64,000 bases of DNA, taken from positions 89,057 to 153,056 of the forward strand of contig JAFYGE010000023.1 in assembly GCA_017543335.1 (NCBI GenBank), read 5' to 3'. Both the position numbers and the translations under genes were made by a program. Source of the DNA: Ruminococcus sp. (lineage in GTDB: Bacteria; Bacillota; Clostridia; Oscillospirales; Ruminococcaceae). Each line of letters begins with the position of its first letter. Positions within the stretch are counted from its first letter, which is position 1. The notes below the pieces were generated by a model that ran no database searches, was not told the origin of the DNA, and saw nothing but the letters and a program-made list of their open reading frames with translations. Positions 53,328 through 61,236 of the stretch are shown here, piece by piece.

Positions 53328-53391
53328 CGGAATCGAACCGGGACCTCCTTCACAAATGTAAAGACGCTCTACCTTATTAAGCTAGTATTGC
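53319..53391 (-). pseudogene. tRNA-like sequence, degenerate (Val-like)
   Basis: Minus strand. A tRNA plan is clear: acceptor 5' arm GCAATAC, TA linker, D-stem GCTT/GAGC, and a full T-arm CCCGG-TTCGATT-CCGGG. However, the acceptor 3' arm reads GTATTAA, so the two outer pairs are lost, no CCA is encoded, and the anticodon stem cannot form with a 7-base loop (best folds give loops of 6 or 9). TTTACAT in that region recalls a Val TAC anticodon loop. It may be a decayed tRNA gene, an integration remnant or a tRNA mimic. A perfect promoter precedes it, with the predicted start at its first base. Confidence 0.65.
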
Positions 53392-53397
53392 AACATT

Positions 53398-53426
53398 ATT
53401 ATAACATTAAAGTTATAATTTGTCAA
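53398..53426 (-). promoter_or_regulatory. Consensus sigma-A promoter of the tRNA-like/HEPN unit
   Basis: Minus strand TTGACA (53426-53421), 17 bp, TATAAT (53403-53398), all twelve consensus positions matched. Start expected near 53391, the 5' end of the tRNA-like sequence. Confidence 0.82.
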
Positions 53427-53496
53427 TCAAAAATATAAATTTCATAATGCCTCAAATGCAAAAAGGACTGCCGTTAAAGAACAGCAGTCCCGAACA

Positions 53497-55968
53497 TCAA
53501 TATTTCTTAGTATTGAGCACTCTTATAGAATTGAGTATCAGCAGCATAGCCGTACCGGAGTCCGCAAAAACTGCGAACCACATATTAGGTATTCCTGCAA
53601 GTCCGAGGATAAGCACCGCTGCTTTTATAGCGAGTGCAAAAGCGATATTTTCATATGACACCCTCAGAGCTTTGTCTGCTATACGTTTTGCCTTGACTAC
53701 AGCCTCAGGCTCGGAATTCATAAATACAGCGTCAGCCGCTTCAAGAGCAAGGTCAGCACCGGTATGCATAGCTCCGCCGACGTCAGCTCCGGCGAGTACA
53801 GGGCCGTCATTGATACCGTCGCCCACGAACATAACAGCTCCGGACTTACTGCGTATCTTCTCTATCTCAGCAAGCTTACCGTCCGGAAGCAGACCGCCGT
53901 AAGCCTTATCCACACCAAGCTCAGTACCGACTGTCTCAGCATTTTCCGACTTATCTCCCGTTAGCATAGCAGTAAATATTCCCATTCTTTTAAGCTCCGC
54001 AACAGCTTCTTTTGAAGTATTCTTTACAGTATCCGAGACTACTATCCTGCCCGAGAGTTTGCCGTCAACAGCTATATAAACAACGCTTCCGGCAGTTTTT
54101 TCCTCAGTCTCTCCGATAGAAATATTATTTTCAGACATAAGTCTTTCATTTCCGCAGAGTATATTTTTTCCTTCCAGCACAGCTGAAACTCCCCTGCCGG
54201 CAAGTTCACTCACCTTATCAGGCTCACTTAGAGCAACTGAATTATTCTTACAGTATTCAACAATACTTTCCGCAACAGGGTGAGTTGAGGACTGCTCACA
54301 GCTTCCGCAAATCTTCAGTATTTCATTTTCGCTCACGTTTCCATAACTCTTTACTGATGTTACATTAAAGCTTCCGTTTGTGAGAGTACCTGTCTTGTCG
54401 AAAGCTATAGCCTTGACTTTTCCAAGAGCTTCTATAGCATCTCCGCCTTTAAAGAGTATTCCAAGCTTTGAAGCAGCTCCGATTCCGGAAAAATATGCAA
54501 GCGGCACACTTAATACCAACGCACACGGACAGCTTATTACCAGAAAAGTTAGTGCAGTATATATCCATTTATTCCAATCACCGGTTATGAGTGACGGTAC
54601 AACTGCTGTGACAGCAGCTATAGCTATTACTATCGGAGTATAAACTTTTGCAAATCTTGTTATGAAGCGGTCTATTTTAGGCTTTCCGGCAGAAGCATCC
54701 TCGACAGCATGAGCTATTTTTGCTATCATGGAGTCGTCTGCTGCTGCTGTTGCACGGAGAGTAAATGTATCAGAAAGATTTATGCATCCCGACATTACTG
54801 AATCGCCTGTCTTTACTCCTACCGGCACAGGTTCACCGGTCACTGCTGAGGTGTCTATTCGTGATTCTCCGGACTCTATAACACCGTCAACCGCTATACG
54901 TTCTCCGGCTTTTATTCTCAGAATATCACCTATCTCTATCTCGTCAGAAGATATACGCCTGTACTCGCCGTCACGGAGAACGTCAGCTTCTTCGACTTTA
55001 AGTCCCGCAACATCTGTTATAGCTTTTCTGCTCTTTGAAACAGCATAGTCCTCAAAAAGCTCGCCTATCTTGAAGAACAGTACAACTCCGACTGCTTCTG
55101 CGTACTCTCCAAGAGCAAACGCACCTATAGTCGCAACGGTCATAAGGGTATTTTCATCAAAGAAATTGCGTACTTTTATGTTCTTCCATGTAGCTTTAAG
55201 AACTCCCGAACCCAATATCAGATAGGAAGCTGCAAAAAGCACTATCGTCAGCGGTAAAATGTCGAGAAGTTTTCCGGTGAGCAAAGCTGCTCCAAAAAGA
55301 AGTATACCTATTATAAAGGGGACAGCCTCATGAGCAAGTCCTGATTTTTCTTTCTCATCATCCTGCTTGCTGTTCGCCTTTTCTATGGGAGCGATCACAA
55401 CTCCCGGTTCTATCGCATCAGCAGTCTTGTTAATGAGTTCAAGAAGCTCATCATCTATATCTCCGTTTATAATGAATTTCTTCATTGGAAAATTCAAAAC
55501 AGCCCCCTCAACTCCGTCAAGATCGTTGAGAGCTTCCTCTATTTTCGCACCGCAGTGAGCACAGTCAAGATTAGAAATGCTGAACTCCCTGCTTTTCGCA
55601 TTGATATTTATATGTCTCTCATTGTGGTAATGCTCATGGTCATGGTCACAGCAATGGTCATGCTCGTGGTGATGCTCGTGGTCGTGGTCACAGCAATGAT
55701 CATGCTCGTGGTGATGCTCGTGGTCATGGTGATGCTTGTGAGCATCGTGCTTCTCGTGAGGTATTATCTCTACGTCAGGCTCTATCTTTTTGGCAAGTTC
55801 ATTCATACGCTTTACCGTTTCGTCCGTAACATCTCCGTGAACTTTAAGCTTCATCATCGGGAAATTCAGCACAACAGCTTCTATCCCCTCGATCCTGCTT
55901 ATAGCTTCTTCTATTTTAGCACCGCAATTGGCACAATCAAGATTTTTTATACTAAAGACCTTCTCCAT
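53497..55968 (-). CDS. Zinc/cadmium-type P1B ATPase with two HMA domains and His-rich linker
   Basis: 823 residues. Two metal-binding HMA domains with CxxC sites (Cys12-Cys15 and the matching pair near 136-139) are joined by a His/Asp/Glu linker (about 74-118) holding a tandem 14-residue repeat. The ATPase core has AVTGEP, the membrane motif SCPCALVLS, DKTGTLTNG with the phosphorylated Asp, STHPVAE and GDGINDGP. The CPC motif plus His-rich linker fits Zn2+/Cd2+ export (ZntA/CadA). It has a consensus promoter with a palindromic operator over the start site, so metal induction is likely. No regulator gene is adjacent. Confidence 0.92.
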   Translation of the reverse strand: MEKVFSIKNLDCANCGAKIEEAISRIEGIEAVVLNFPMMKLKVHGDVTDETVKRMNELAKKIEPDVEIIPHEKHDAHKHHHDHEHHHEHDHCCDHDHEHHHEHDHCCDHDHEHYHNERHININAKSREFSISNLDCAHCGAKIEEALNDLDGVEGAVLNFPMKKFIINGDIDDELLELINKTADAIEPGVVIAPIEKANSKQDDEKEKSGLAHEAVPFIIGILLFGAALLTGKLLDILPLTIVLFAASYLILGSGVLKATWKNIKVRNFFDENTLMTVATIGAFALGEYAEAVGVVLFFKIGELFEDYAVSKSRKAITDVAGLKVEEADVLRDGEYRRISSDEIEIGDILRIKAGERIAVDGVIESGESRIDTSAVTGEPVPVGVKTGDSVMSGCINLSDTFTLRATAAADDSMIAKIAHAVEDASAGKPKIDRFITRFAKVYTPIVIAIAAVTAVVPSLITGDWNKWIYTALTFLVISCPCALVLSVPLAYFSGIGAASKLGILFKGGDAIEALGKVKAIAFDKTGTLTNGSFNVTSVKSYGNVSENEILKICGSCEQSSTHPVAESIVEYCKNNSVALSEPDKVSELAGRGVSAVLEGKNILCGNERLMSENNISIGETEEKTAGSVVYIAVDGKLSGRIVVSDTVKNTSKEAVAELKRMGIFTAMLTGDKSENAETVGTELGVDKAYGGLLPDGKLAEIEKIRSKSGAVMFVGDGINDGPVLAGADVGGAMHTGADLALEAADAVFMNSEPEAVVKAKRIADKALRVSYENIAFALAIKAAVLILGLAGIPNMWFAVFADSGTAMLLILNSIRVLNTKKY
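55644..55727. repeat. Tandem 42-bp repeat in the His-rich linker
   Basis: Two near-identical 42-bp units beginning GGTCACAGCAATG (55644 and 55686) encode the duplicated DHEHHHEHDHCC segment of the ATPase. In-frame tandem repeats like this can expand or contract by slippage. Confidence 0.75.
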
Positions 55969-55988
55969 AAGTTCACTCCTTTTAAAAT

Positions 55989-56002
55989 TGAACGATTGTT
56001 CA
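55989..56002. promoter_or_regulatory. Palindromic operator of the P-type ATPase gene
   Basis: TGAAC-GATT-GTTCA, perfect 5-bp arms, located just downstream of the -10 box. This resembles ArsR/SmtB-family sites (CzrA, CadC) that control zinc exporters. The core GAAC-N4-GTTC also resembles a Gram-positive LexA box, so both readings are possible; the zinc-exporter context favours ArsR. Confidence 0.65.
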
Positions 56003-56009
56003 TGTGTTT

Positions 56010-56038
56010 ATTATATCATCCTTTCACTCGTTTGTCAA
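56010..56038 (-). promoter_or_regulatory. Sigma-A promoter of the P-type ATPase gene
   Basis: Minus strand TTGACA (56038-56033), 17 bp, TATAAT (56015-56010), a perfect match. Confidence 0.82.
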
Positions 56039-56056
56039 TACATTATTTACATTTTC

Positions 56057-56085
56057 TTGATTAATTGATACAAATATGTTATAAT
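56057..56085 (+). promoter_or_regulatory. Sigma-A promoter before the second ECF gene
   Basis: TTGATT (56057-56062), 17 bp, TATAAT (56080-56085), about 144 bp before the start codon. A small hairpin CTGAAT-TCT-ATTCAG (56102-56116) follows. Confidence 0.6.
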
Positions 56086-56184
56086 GTATGAGACCATGAT
56101 CCTGAATTCTATTCAGTTTCTACAAACTAACATATTTCAAAAATTTTTTTAGAAAACTTCGTCTTTTTTGCAGTCTGAAATCAC

Positions 56185-56197
56185 TTATTAGTGAAAG
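56185..56197 (+). promoter_or_regulatory. Conserved TTATTAGTGAAAG element before the second ECF sigma gene
   Basis: Matches TTATAAGTGAAAG at 37538-37550 with one difference, and sits 34 bp after a T-run (56144-56150) compared with 35 bp at the other locus. Candidate ECF-dependent autoregulatory element. Confidence 0.4.
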
Positions 56198-56228
56198 CTT
56201 TCACAGCATACTAAAAAGGAGTGAGACC

Positions 56229-56846
56229 ATGACTGCCGAAACTAAACTATCTGCCGGAGGTGACGGTATCATTTTCGCCGCTATTACTCATAAAAAGAAT
56301 ATAACTGTCACAACAGGAAACGAAAGTGTCAACGATCTTATCATATCATGCAGCACATCTAAAGAAGCTCTTTGTAGATTATATGAAATGTTCAAGAACA
56401 ACGTTTTTGCTGTTGCTTACAGTATCACCGCCGACTATCATCTGTCGGAGGACTGTGTTGCCGAAACTTTTGTCAGGCTGACTCAGGTGAAAAGATTCTC
56501 CGCATCTAAAGGAGACGGCAAAGGCTTCATTCTTACTATCGCTCGCAACGTTGCATTAGAACTCCGCCGCAAATACAAACTCGATATAAAAGATACCTCA
56601 GATCAGCTGATACAGAATTACGGTGATTCCGAGTTAACTGTGGAAAACAGCATATTTATAAATCAGCTTCTGCAAAACCTTAACGACAAACAAAGGCAGA
56701 TAGTCGTTATGAAAGTATGTGCAGAGCTAACATTCAAAGAGATCGCAAAAATAATGAAAAGTCCGGAAACTACCGTTAAATCAAGATACAAACGTGCAAT
56801 GACGATCTTAAAGGAAAAGGCAGGTGTTGAAAATGAAAAAGTCTGA
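56229..56846 (+). CDS. ECF-type RNA polymerase sigma factor
   Basis: 205 residues, ATG behind AAGGAGTGAG. Region 2 about 45-115 (LYEMFKNNVFAVAYSIT, LSEDCVAETFVRLTQ, FILTIARNVALELRR) and region 4 about 140-200 (LNDKQRQIVVMKVCAELTFKEIAKIMKSP, VKSRYKRAM). The first 35 or so residues are an extra N-terminal segment. It overlaps the downstream partner gene by 14 bases. Confidence 0.9.
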   Translation: MTAETKLSAGGDGIIFAAITHKKNITVTTGNESVNDLIISCSTSKEALCRLYEMFKNNVFAVAYSITADYHLSEDCVAETFVRLTQVKRFSASKGDGKGFILTIARNVALELRRKYKLDIKDTSDQLIQNYGDSELTVENSIFINQLLQNLNDKQRQIVVMKVCAELTFKEIAKIMKSPETTVKSRYKRAMTILKEKAGVENEKV

Positions 56847-58377
56847 TATAAACGGAGATACTCAGTTTGAAGAACTCCTTAAAAGCAAAATGAACGAGCT
56901 TTCTGATTCTGTCAACTGCTTCGATAAGATCTCCGCCAAAGCTTTTCCTGACAAACAAGAGGATTTTTCAGACAGCGAGCTTACCGTAAGCGATCTTGAA
57001 AATATTACCGGCAAACGTAAGGGTATACCTGCTTTAAAGTTTATTTCTATAGCAGCTGCTTTCGTGCTTTTAGCAGGCATTATTCCTAAATTAGCTTTAG
57101 TCAACAGCATCCGCAATAATTTTATGGATAAGGACAAAGACTGTGCATTCAAAAATATACTTTCAGAAATAAACTCCGAAACTAACAATTTTGATTATCT
57201 TACTTTCGATGTAACTCTTGAACACTACGTCAATAACTATGTTCTCGTCACACCATTCTACAAATGTCCGTTCAAAATAACCGACGACAAGGACGCTAAT
57301 GTAAGAATATATATCAAAAAATGCGGAGATATGCTGACAAATCAGATATATGCAGTTGAATATACCGGCGAATACTCCGACGAGAATGTGATAGCAGCGG
57401 CAAGCAATGGTGTATACTTTACAGAAAGCGAAATAAAAGAACTGTCAGAAGAATATAACATACCTGAGATAAATACTCCCGACGATACTCTCTATATGAT
57501 ATATTCAAACGCAAATTGCTCATTTTCTGCTGGCGTTTCCGGTCAGCTTAAAGATAATGACGGAAACCTCATAAATGCTGCCGGATTCGGTGACAGAACT
57601 ATATTCAAAGACGAAAACGGCACTCACGTTCTTTTATATGATGTTCTGTATTACACCACAAACATAGACAATAAAAACTCGGAATTTTTCTATGATACCG
57701 AGATAATCGAACTCTCCGCACAGTCATTAAGCGAATATAATATGGCTGAAAATAACTGGAAATACTCAGTAAACTGCGATGATGTCTCTGTACTCCCCAA
57801 GAGGGATGAATCATGCTTCACTAAAGTCGATATCATACCAGAAACACAAGATGCCGACTTTAGCAGTGCTAACGATATAAAATACTGTATCTATCACAAC
57901 ATCTTCCCAGAAGCCGGCAAAAAGCTATCAGAGTCCGATATAAACGAAATTTCAAATGAAGTGATATCTATATCAGCTTCTTCCGGATACTCCCAGACTT
58001 CACAGGACATAACCAATGTTCAGGATGCGGATTGGATTTTTTTAACAAGCATACGTCCGCCTATGATACCTTCACTGAAAGAAAACCTGATGATATTCTA
58101 TACTCCGAACGAACCAAAAACGGAAAAAATAGAATCCACAATAAAATCATCTCCGGTTTACTCAGAGGAAAGTCTGAGTTCCGATGTATTCGGCAAGTCA
58201 GATATAGAGGCTAAGTTAGACTCGCTCAGAAAAATATCCGAGTCAGACAATGTTTTTGACGATAAGTCTGCACAGTATATCGCCAACGAAACTGAGCTTC
58301 TGAAAGTGTTTGAAAATAAAATAGAAGAGTCTGAAAGAAACGGAAAACAGTCAAATATCAGCGACAAACATGAATAA
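56833..58377 (+). CDS. Probable membrane-anchored anti-sigma factor with large ectodomain
   Basis: 514 residues from the ATG at 56833; TTG and GTG just upstream are also possible. Cytoplasmic N terminus (about 1-65), one membrane helix (about 69-88), and an extracytoplasmic region of over 400 residues with Ser/Glu-rich C terminus. Arrangement parallels the 37598-40026 pair. No recognised family; anti-sigma role inferred from overlap with the sigma gene and topology. Confidence 0.62.
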   Translation: MKKSDINGDTQFEELLKSKMNELSDSVNCFDKISAKAFPDKQEDFSDSELTVSDLENITGKRKGIPALKFISIAAAFVLLAGIIPKLALVNSIRNNFMDKDKDCAFKNILSEINSETNNFDYLTFDVTLEHYVNNYVLVTPFYKCPFKITDDKDANVRIYIKKCGDMLTNQIYAVEYTGEYSDENVIAAASNGVYFTESEIKELSEEYNIPEINTPDDTLYMIYSNANCSFSAGVSGQLKDNDGNLINAAGFGDRTIFKDENGTHVLLYDVLYYTTNIDNKNSEFFYDTEIIELSAQSLSEYNMAENNWKYSVNCDDVSVLPKRDESCFTKVDIIPETQDADFSSANDIKYCIYHNIFPEAGKKLSESDINEISNEVISISASSGYSQTSQDITNVQDADWIFLTSIRPPMIPSLKENLMIFYTPNEPKTEKIESTIKSSPVYSEESLSSDVFGKSDIEAKLDSLRKISESDNVFDDKSAQYIANETELLKVFENKIEESERNGKQSNISDKHE

Positions 58378-58474
58378 ATGTCGCAAAGGGGTGCTCAGCG
58401 ATCTTTAATGCGGAAGCTCGCTCAATAACAAAAAAGTTTACATAAATATGTCTGTAATTACCTGAAATAATTTC

Positions 58475-58518
58475 GACCTCCTATGGCTTACTTTGCGTCA
58501 TGGGAGGTCATTTTTATT
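58475..58518 (+). terminator. Intrinsic terminator of the second ECF operon
   Basis: GACCTCCTATG / CATGGGAGGTC (one G-U) with a 13-base loop, followed by ATTTTTATT. The stretch 58519-58581 is AT-rich with no gene. Confidence 0.8.
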
Positions 58519-58581
58519 ACGTCGATATATGTATATATAAAAAGTTAATACCCATACAATGAACATTTTATTAAAAAAGCA

Positions 58582-58610
58582 TTGCATAAATGTGAAAAAT
58601 AGTGTATAAT
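58582..58610 (+). promoter_or_regulatory. Sigma-A promoter of the DUF4353 lipoprotein gene
   Basis: TTGCAT (58582-58587), 17 bp, TATAAT (58605-58610). Confidence 0.75.
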
Positions 58611-58655
58611 ATCTTTAAATGTAATCGGACAACTTTTCTAAAAGGAGAGATATTT

Positions 58656-60047
58656 ATGAATAAAAAAAGACTTCTTTCTGCTTTGCTGGCTGTGTCTATG
58701 ATACCGGCTTTGTGTTCCTGCGGAAAGACGGATTCAAGCTCCGATGGAGGAGATGCCATTGCTATCGATCCTACAACAAAAACTACAAATGCAGACGAGG
58801 ATGATTATTCAAACGAGTCCTCTGACTCATATCACTCAATAGTAAATGGACATTCACCTAAAAAAACTACTACCACCAAAGTTACAGGAACTAAAATAAG
58901 CACCGAAACTACAACTAAATCAACCGCTCCCGCTAATTCATTACATACAACTCCAAGCAGCGGAAATCCACACTCCAACAACAATTATTCAACAGCCGGA
59001 AATTATTCCGGATACAACAACAGACCAAGTTACAGCGGCGGAAACAACAGCTCCGGCGGAAACAGCCACTCCGGCGACAGTACAATAATAACCACCAATA
59101 TTCCGGTCACTACTGCTGTTCAGCACATACCAGCTCCGACTACTCAGGTAACAACTGTTCCTAAAATCACAACTCAGCCTCCGGTTGAAGTGCCTGACGA
59201 AGAAAAAGAATGTACCGCTGTTATCGACCTCAACGGCAAACCAAGCTTCACCGGAAACAACGTGACCGTTAATGGCAGTGTGGTAACTATAACTGCCGGC
59301 GGCTATTATCAAATTTCCGGCTTCACATTCGGCGGCAGGATCTGTGTTGATACTGCTTCAGATGAAGCTGTTACACTGGTACTTGACGGTGCTGATATAC
59401 ATAGTATATCGGGTCCGGCTTTACTTGTAAACAAAGCTAAAAAATGTACAATAAAAGTAGCTGACGGCACGGTAAACTCACTCAGCGACAACACTAAAGA
59501 CAATGTCCATGACGGCGTTATCTTCTCAAATGCCAGCCTCAGATTCAAAGGCAGCGGAACTCTGAATATCGATGCCGGAAATGCTCATGGTATCGCAGGT
59601 AACGTTATCGCCTTTGAAAGCGGTACATATAATATAAATGCAATACGCTGCGGACTCCACGCTCATAACGATATAAATATAAGCGGCGGAACACTCACCA
59701 TAAGCGGCGGTGCTCAAGAAGACAAAAGCGTTATTTATTCCGATAGCCGCTTAATCCACTCAGGCGGATATGTTTTCGCTGCCGGCAATGCGGTAACTGC
59801 ACCAACAGCATCATCGTATCCATATGTAATAGCTGATCTCAGTGAGCCGGAATATGGCGGAAGTACAGTTGAGATGTACTTGAACGGAAAGCAGGTCAAA
59901 AAGTTTGAGCCGTACGATGATTTCCGCTGCCTCATGCTGCTGTCTCCGGAAGTTACTGTCGGAAAAAGTTTTTACACTATTATCAACGGAGTAAAATCAT
60001 CAGTCATTACAATAGGCAAAGGTCAGAACTTGTTTTCGGTGAAATAA
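58656..60047 (+). CDS. Lipoprotein with Cthe_2159-like (DUF4353) carbohydrate-binding beta-helix
   Basis: 463 residues from the ATG at 58656 (AAAGGAGA site). Signal peptide with lipobox Cys near residue 21 (LCSCG), then a Thr/Ser/Asn/Gly-rich stalk (about 30-180) with repeated GGN and TTT stretches. From about 190 the DUF4353 domain: repeated strands such as GGYYQISGFTFGG, LVLDGADIHS, GTLNIDAGNAHGI and INISGGTLTISGG, forming a right-handed beta-helix. The Clostridium thermocellum member binds polygalacturonic acid, so pectin or other plant polysaccharide binding at the cell surface is likely. Confidence 0.82.
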   Translation: MNKKRLLSALLAVSMIPALCSCGKTDSSSDGGDAIAIDPTTKTTNADEDDYSNESSDSYHSIVNGHSPKKTTTTKVTGTKISTETTTKSTAPANSLHTTPSSGNPHSNNNYSTAGNYSGYNNRPSYSGGNNSSGGNSHSGDSTIITTNIPVTTAVQHIPAPTTQVTTVPKITTQPPVEVPDEEKECTAVIDLNGKPSFTGNNVTVNGSVVTITAGGYYQISGFTFGGRICVDTASDEAVTLVLDGADIHSISGPALLVNKAKKCTIKVADGTVNSLSDNTKDNVHDGVIFSNASLRFKGSGTLNIDAGNAHGIAGNVIAFESGTYNINAIRCGLHAHNDINISGGTLTISGGAQEDKSVIYSDSRLIHSGGYVFAAGNAVTAPTASSYPYVIADLSEPEYGGSTVEMYLNGKQVKKFEPYDDFRCLMLLSPEVTVGKSFYTIINGVKSSVITIGKGQNLFSVK

Positions 60048-60173
60048 AGTACTTTTAATTAATAGATTGTAAATAAGTATTTCTATATAATCAATTCACA
60101 AAAAGTTAACCCAAAAAATAGTACATTTTCAAGTAAAAGTACACTTTTTTATATTTTTGTGTATTTTTGTATA

Positions 60174-60202
60174 TTGTCAAGCACGTAGATTTGCGATATA
60201 AT
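60174..60202 (+). promoter_or_regulatory. Sigma-A promoter of the candidate RNA
   Basis: TTGTCA (60174-60179), 17 bp, TATAAT (60197-60202). No gene starts within 340 bp downstream. Confidence 0.72.
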
Positions 60203-60208
60203 ACATAC

Positions 60209-60348
60209 AGCAAATGAAAAATACTTGATATTCAATATCAAGTACCCTCCCCTCTCATGTGCTTGATATTGGGTATTGATTCGTTTGCGTGCCATAGAAA
60301 AAGTTTCATTAACAAAAAAAACTAACCCCTTTCATTTGTAATTTTTTC
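60209..60348 (+). ncRNA. Candidate small non-coding RNA with C-rich loop
   Basis: About 140 nt between a good promoter and a U-rich end (TAATTTTTT, 60339-60347). The ends pair: CAAATGAAA (60211-60219) with TTTCATTTG (60330-60338). Inside, TACTTGATATT-C-AATATCAAGTA (60222-60244) can form one hairpin; alternatively AATATCAAGTAC (60234-60245) pairs with GTGCTTGATATT (60259-60270), presenting the loop CCTCCCCTCTCAT. That loop is complementary to Shine-Dalgarno sequences, as in several Gram-positive regulatory RNAs. No reading frame longer than about 22 codons with a ribosome site was seen. It does not match tmRNA, SRP RNA or RNase P RNA as I know them; 6S RNA is not excluded. Confidence 0.5.
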
Positions 60349-60394
60349 ATGTTTTCTATTCTCAATAACTTTTTTTAACTTAATGTTACGGATC

Positions 60395-60475
60395 GGTTCA
60401 CAGTGCTAAACGGTTTTCCGTTTGAACCACCACACCTTCCCTTCATGGGAAGGATTTTTTTACATTATGAAATTT
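60395..60475 (+). terminator. Hairpins and intrinsic terminator upstream of the RHH gene
   Basis: AAACGG-TTTT-CCGTTT (60405-60420) within GGTTC...GAACC, then CCTTCCC-TTCAT-GGGAAGG followed by ATTTTTTT near 60470. It isolates the candidate RNA unit from the RHH gene, which has its own promoter. Confidence 0.7.
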
Positions 60476-60498
60476 GCGTGAAAGATTATATAATTCGC

Positions 60499-60527
60499 TT
60501 GACAAATTCTATAATCTGTGATATTCT
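60499..60527 (+). promoter_or_regulatory. Sigma-A promoter of the RHH-clpB unit
   Basis: TTGACA (60499-60504), 17 bp, TATTCT (60522-60527), 22 bp before the start codon at 60550. Repeated TTCTATA elements overlap it and may be a protein site. Confidence 0.65.
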
Positions 60528-60549
60528 ATATATAACAGAGGTGATAAAA

Positions 60550-61191
60550 ATGAAAAGAAGCGTTTACAGTCTCGTCCTCATGGACGATATAATAAAAGCC
60601 GTAGATGCTGAGGCTTACCGACGTGGTACAAGCCGCTCAAACCTTATTAATCAGATACTCGCCGAAAATCTCTCTTGTATAACTCCGGAGATGAGAATGC
60701 ATGATATATTTGAGTCTCTCTCCGAACTTATCAGCAGCAGTTTCCAGATACAGCAGCAGCGTTCTGCTTCGCTTCTTACCTTGAAAACTGCCCTCGAATA
60801 TAAATACCGTCCTACTATTAATTATAAGGTAGAACTCGAACGTGTTCCGGATCAGTTCATCGGCACTCTGAAAGTTCAGATCCGTACCCAAAGTGACGCT
60901 CTGATACAGCTGTTCAATAGCTTCTTCGCTTACAGAATAAAATTTGAAGCAACTCAGCTCGCTTCGATCGGCTATAATAATTATACCTGCGAACTCGGCA
61001 ACGGAAGCTTTACAAGAAAACTCCTGAACACAGGTCTGAGTGAAGACCATTTAGGTGAGGCTATAAGCTGCTATCTCAGCAACCTGAATACAGCTATACA
61101 GGCTTATTTCTCCGCTCCGCAGCTGTTTTACGAAAACGCTCCGGAACTTGAGAAAAAATACATTGCTTTGCTCTCAGATGCTATTATTTAG
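60550..61191 (+). CDS. Ribbon-helix-helix (CopG-like) N-terminal protein
   Basis: 213 residues from the ATG at 60550 (AGAGGTGA site). The first 45 residues (MKRSVYSLVLMDDIIKAVD, then RRGTSRSNLINQILAENL) read as a ribbon-helix-helix DNA-binding unit. The remaining part has no recognised family; it is mixed alpha/beta with one Cys. clpB follows after 45 bases and may share its transcript, so this could be a local regulator of the chaperone or of its own promoter. Confidence 0.6.
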   Translation: MKRSVYSLVLMDDIIKAVDAEAYRRGTSRSNLINQILAENLSCITPEMRMHDIFESLSELISSSFQIQQQRSASLLTLKTALEYKYRPTINYKVELERVPDQFIGTLKVQIRTQSDALIQLFNSFFAYRIKFEATQLASIGYNNYTCELGNGSFTRKLLNTGLSEDHLGEAISCYLSNLNTAIQAYFSAPQLFYENAPELEKKYIALLSDAII

Positions 61192-61236
61192 TCCCGCTCC
61201 ACACGTAAACGGTAATATAGATAAGGAGGATTTAAT

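Noticed and set aside
53319-53391. A normal functional tRNA gene
   Set aside because: Two acceptor pairs fail, the anticodon arm does not fold normally and CCA is missing, so it was entered as degenerate.
55555-56064. 169-codon plus-strand frame rich in Met and Val opposite the P-type ATPase
   Set aside because: It is the antisense image of the His-rich linker (CAT/CAC codons read backwards give Met/Val). No start signals.
60222-60270. Short CRISPR-like repeats (CTTGATATT occurs repeatedly)
   Set aside because: Copies are inverted as well as direct, spacing is irregular and no spacers or cas genes are present; RNA hairpins explain them better.
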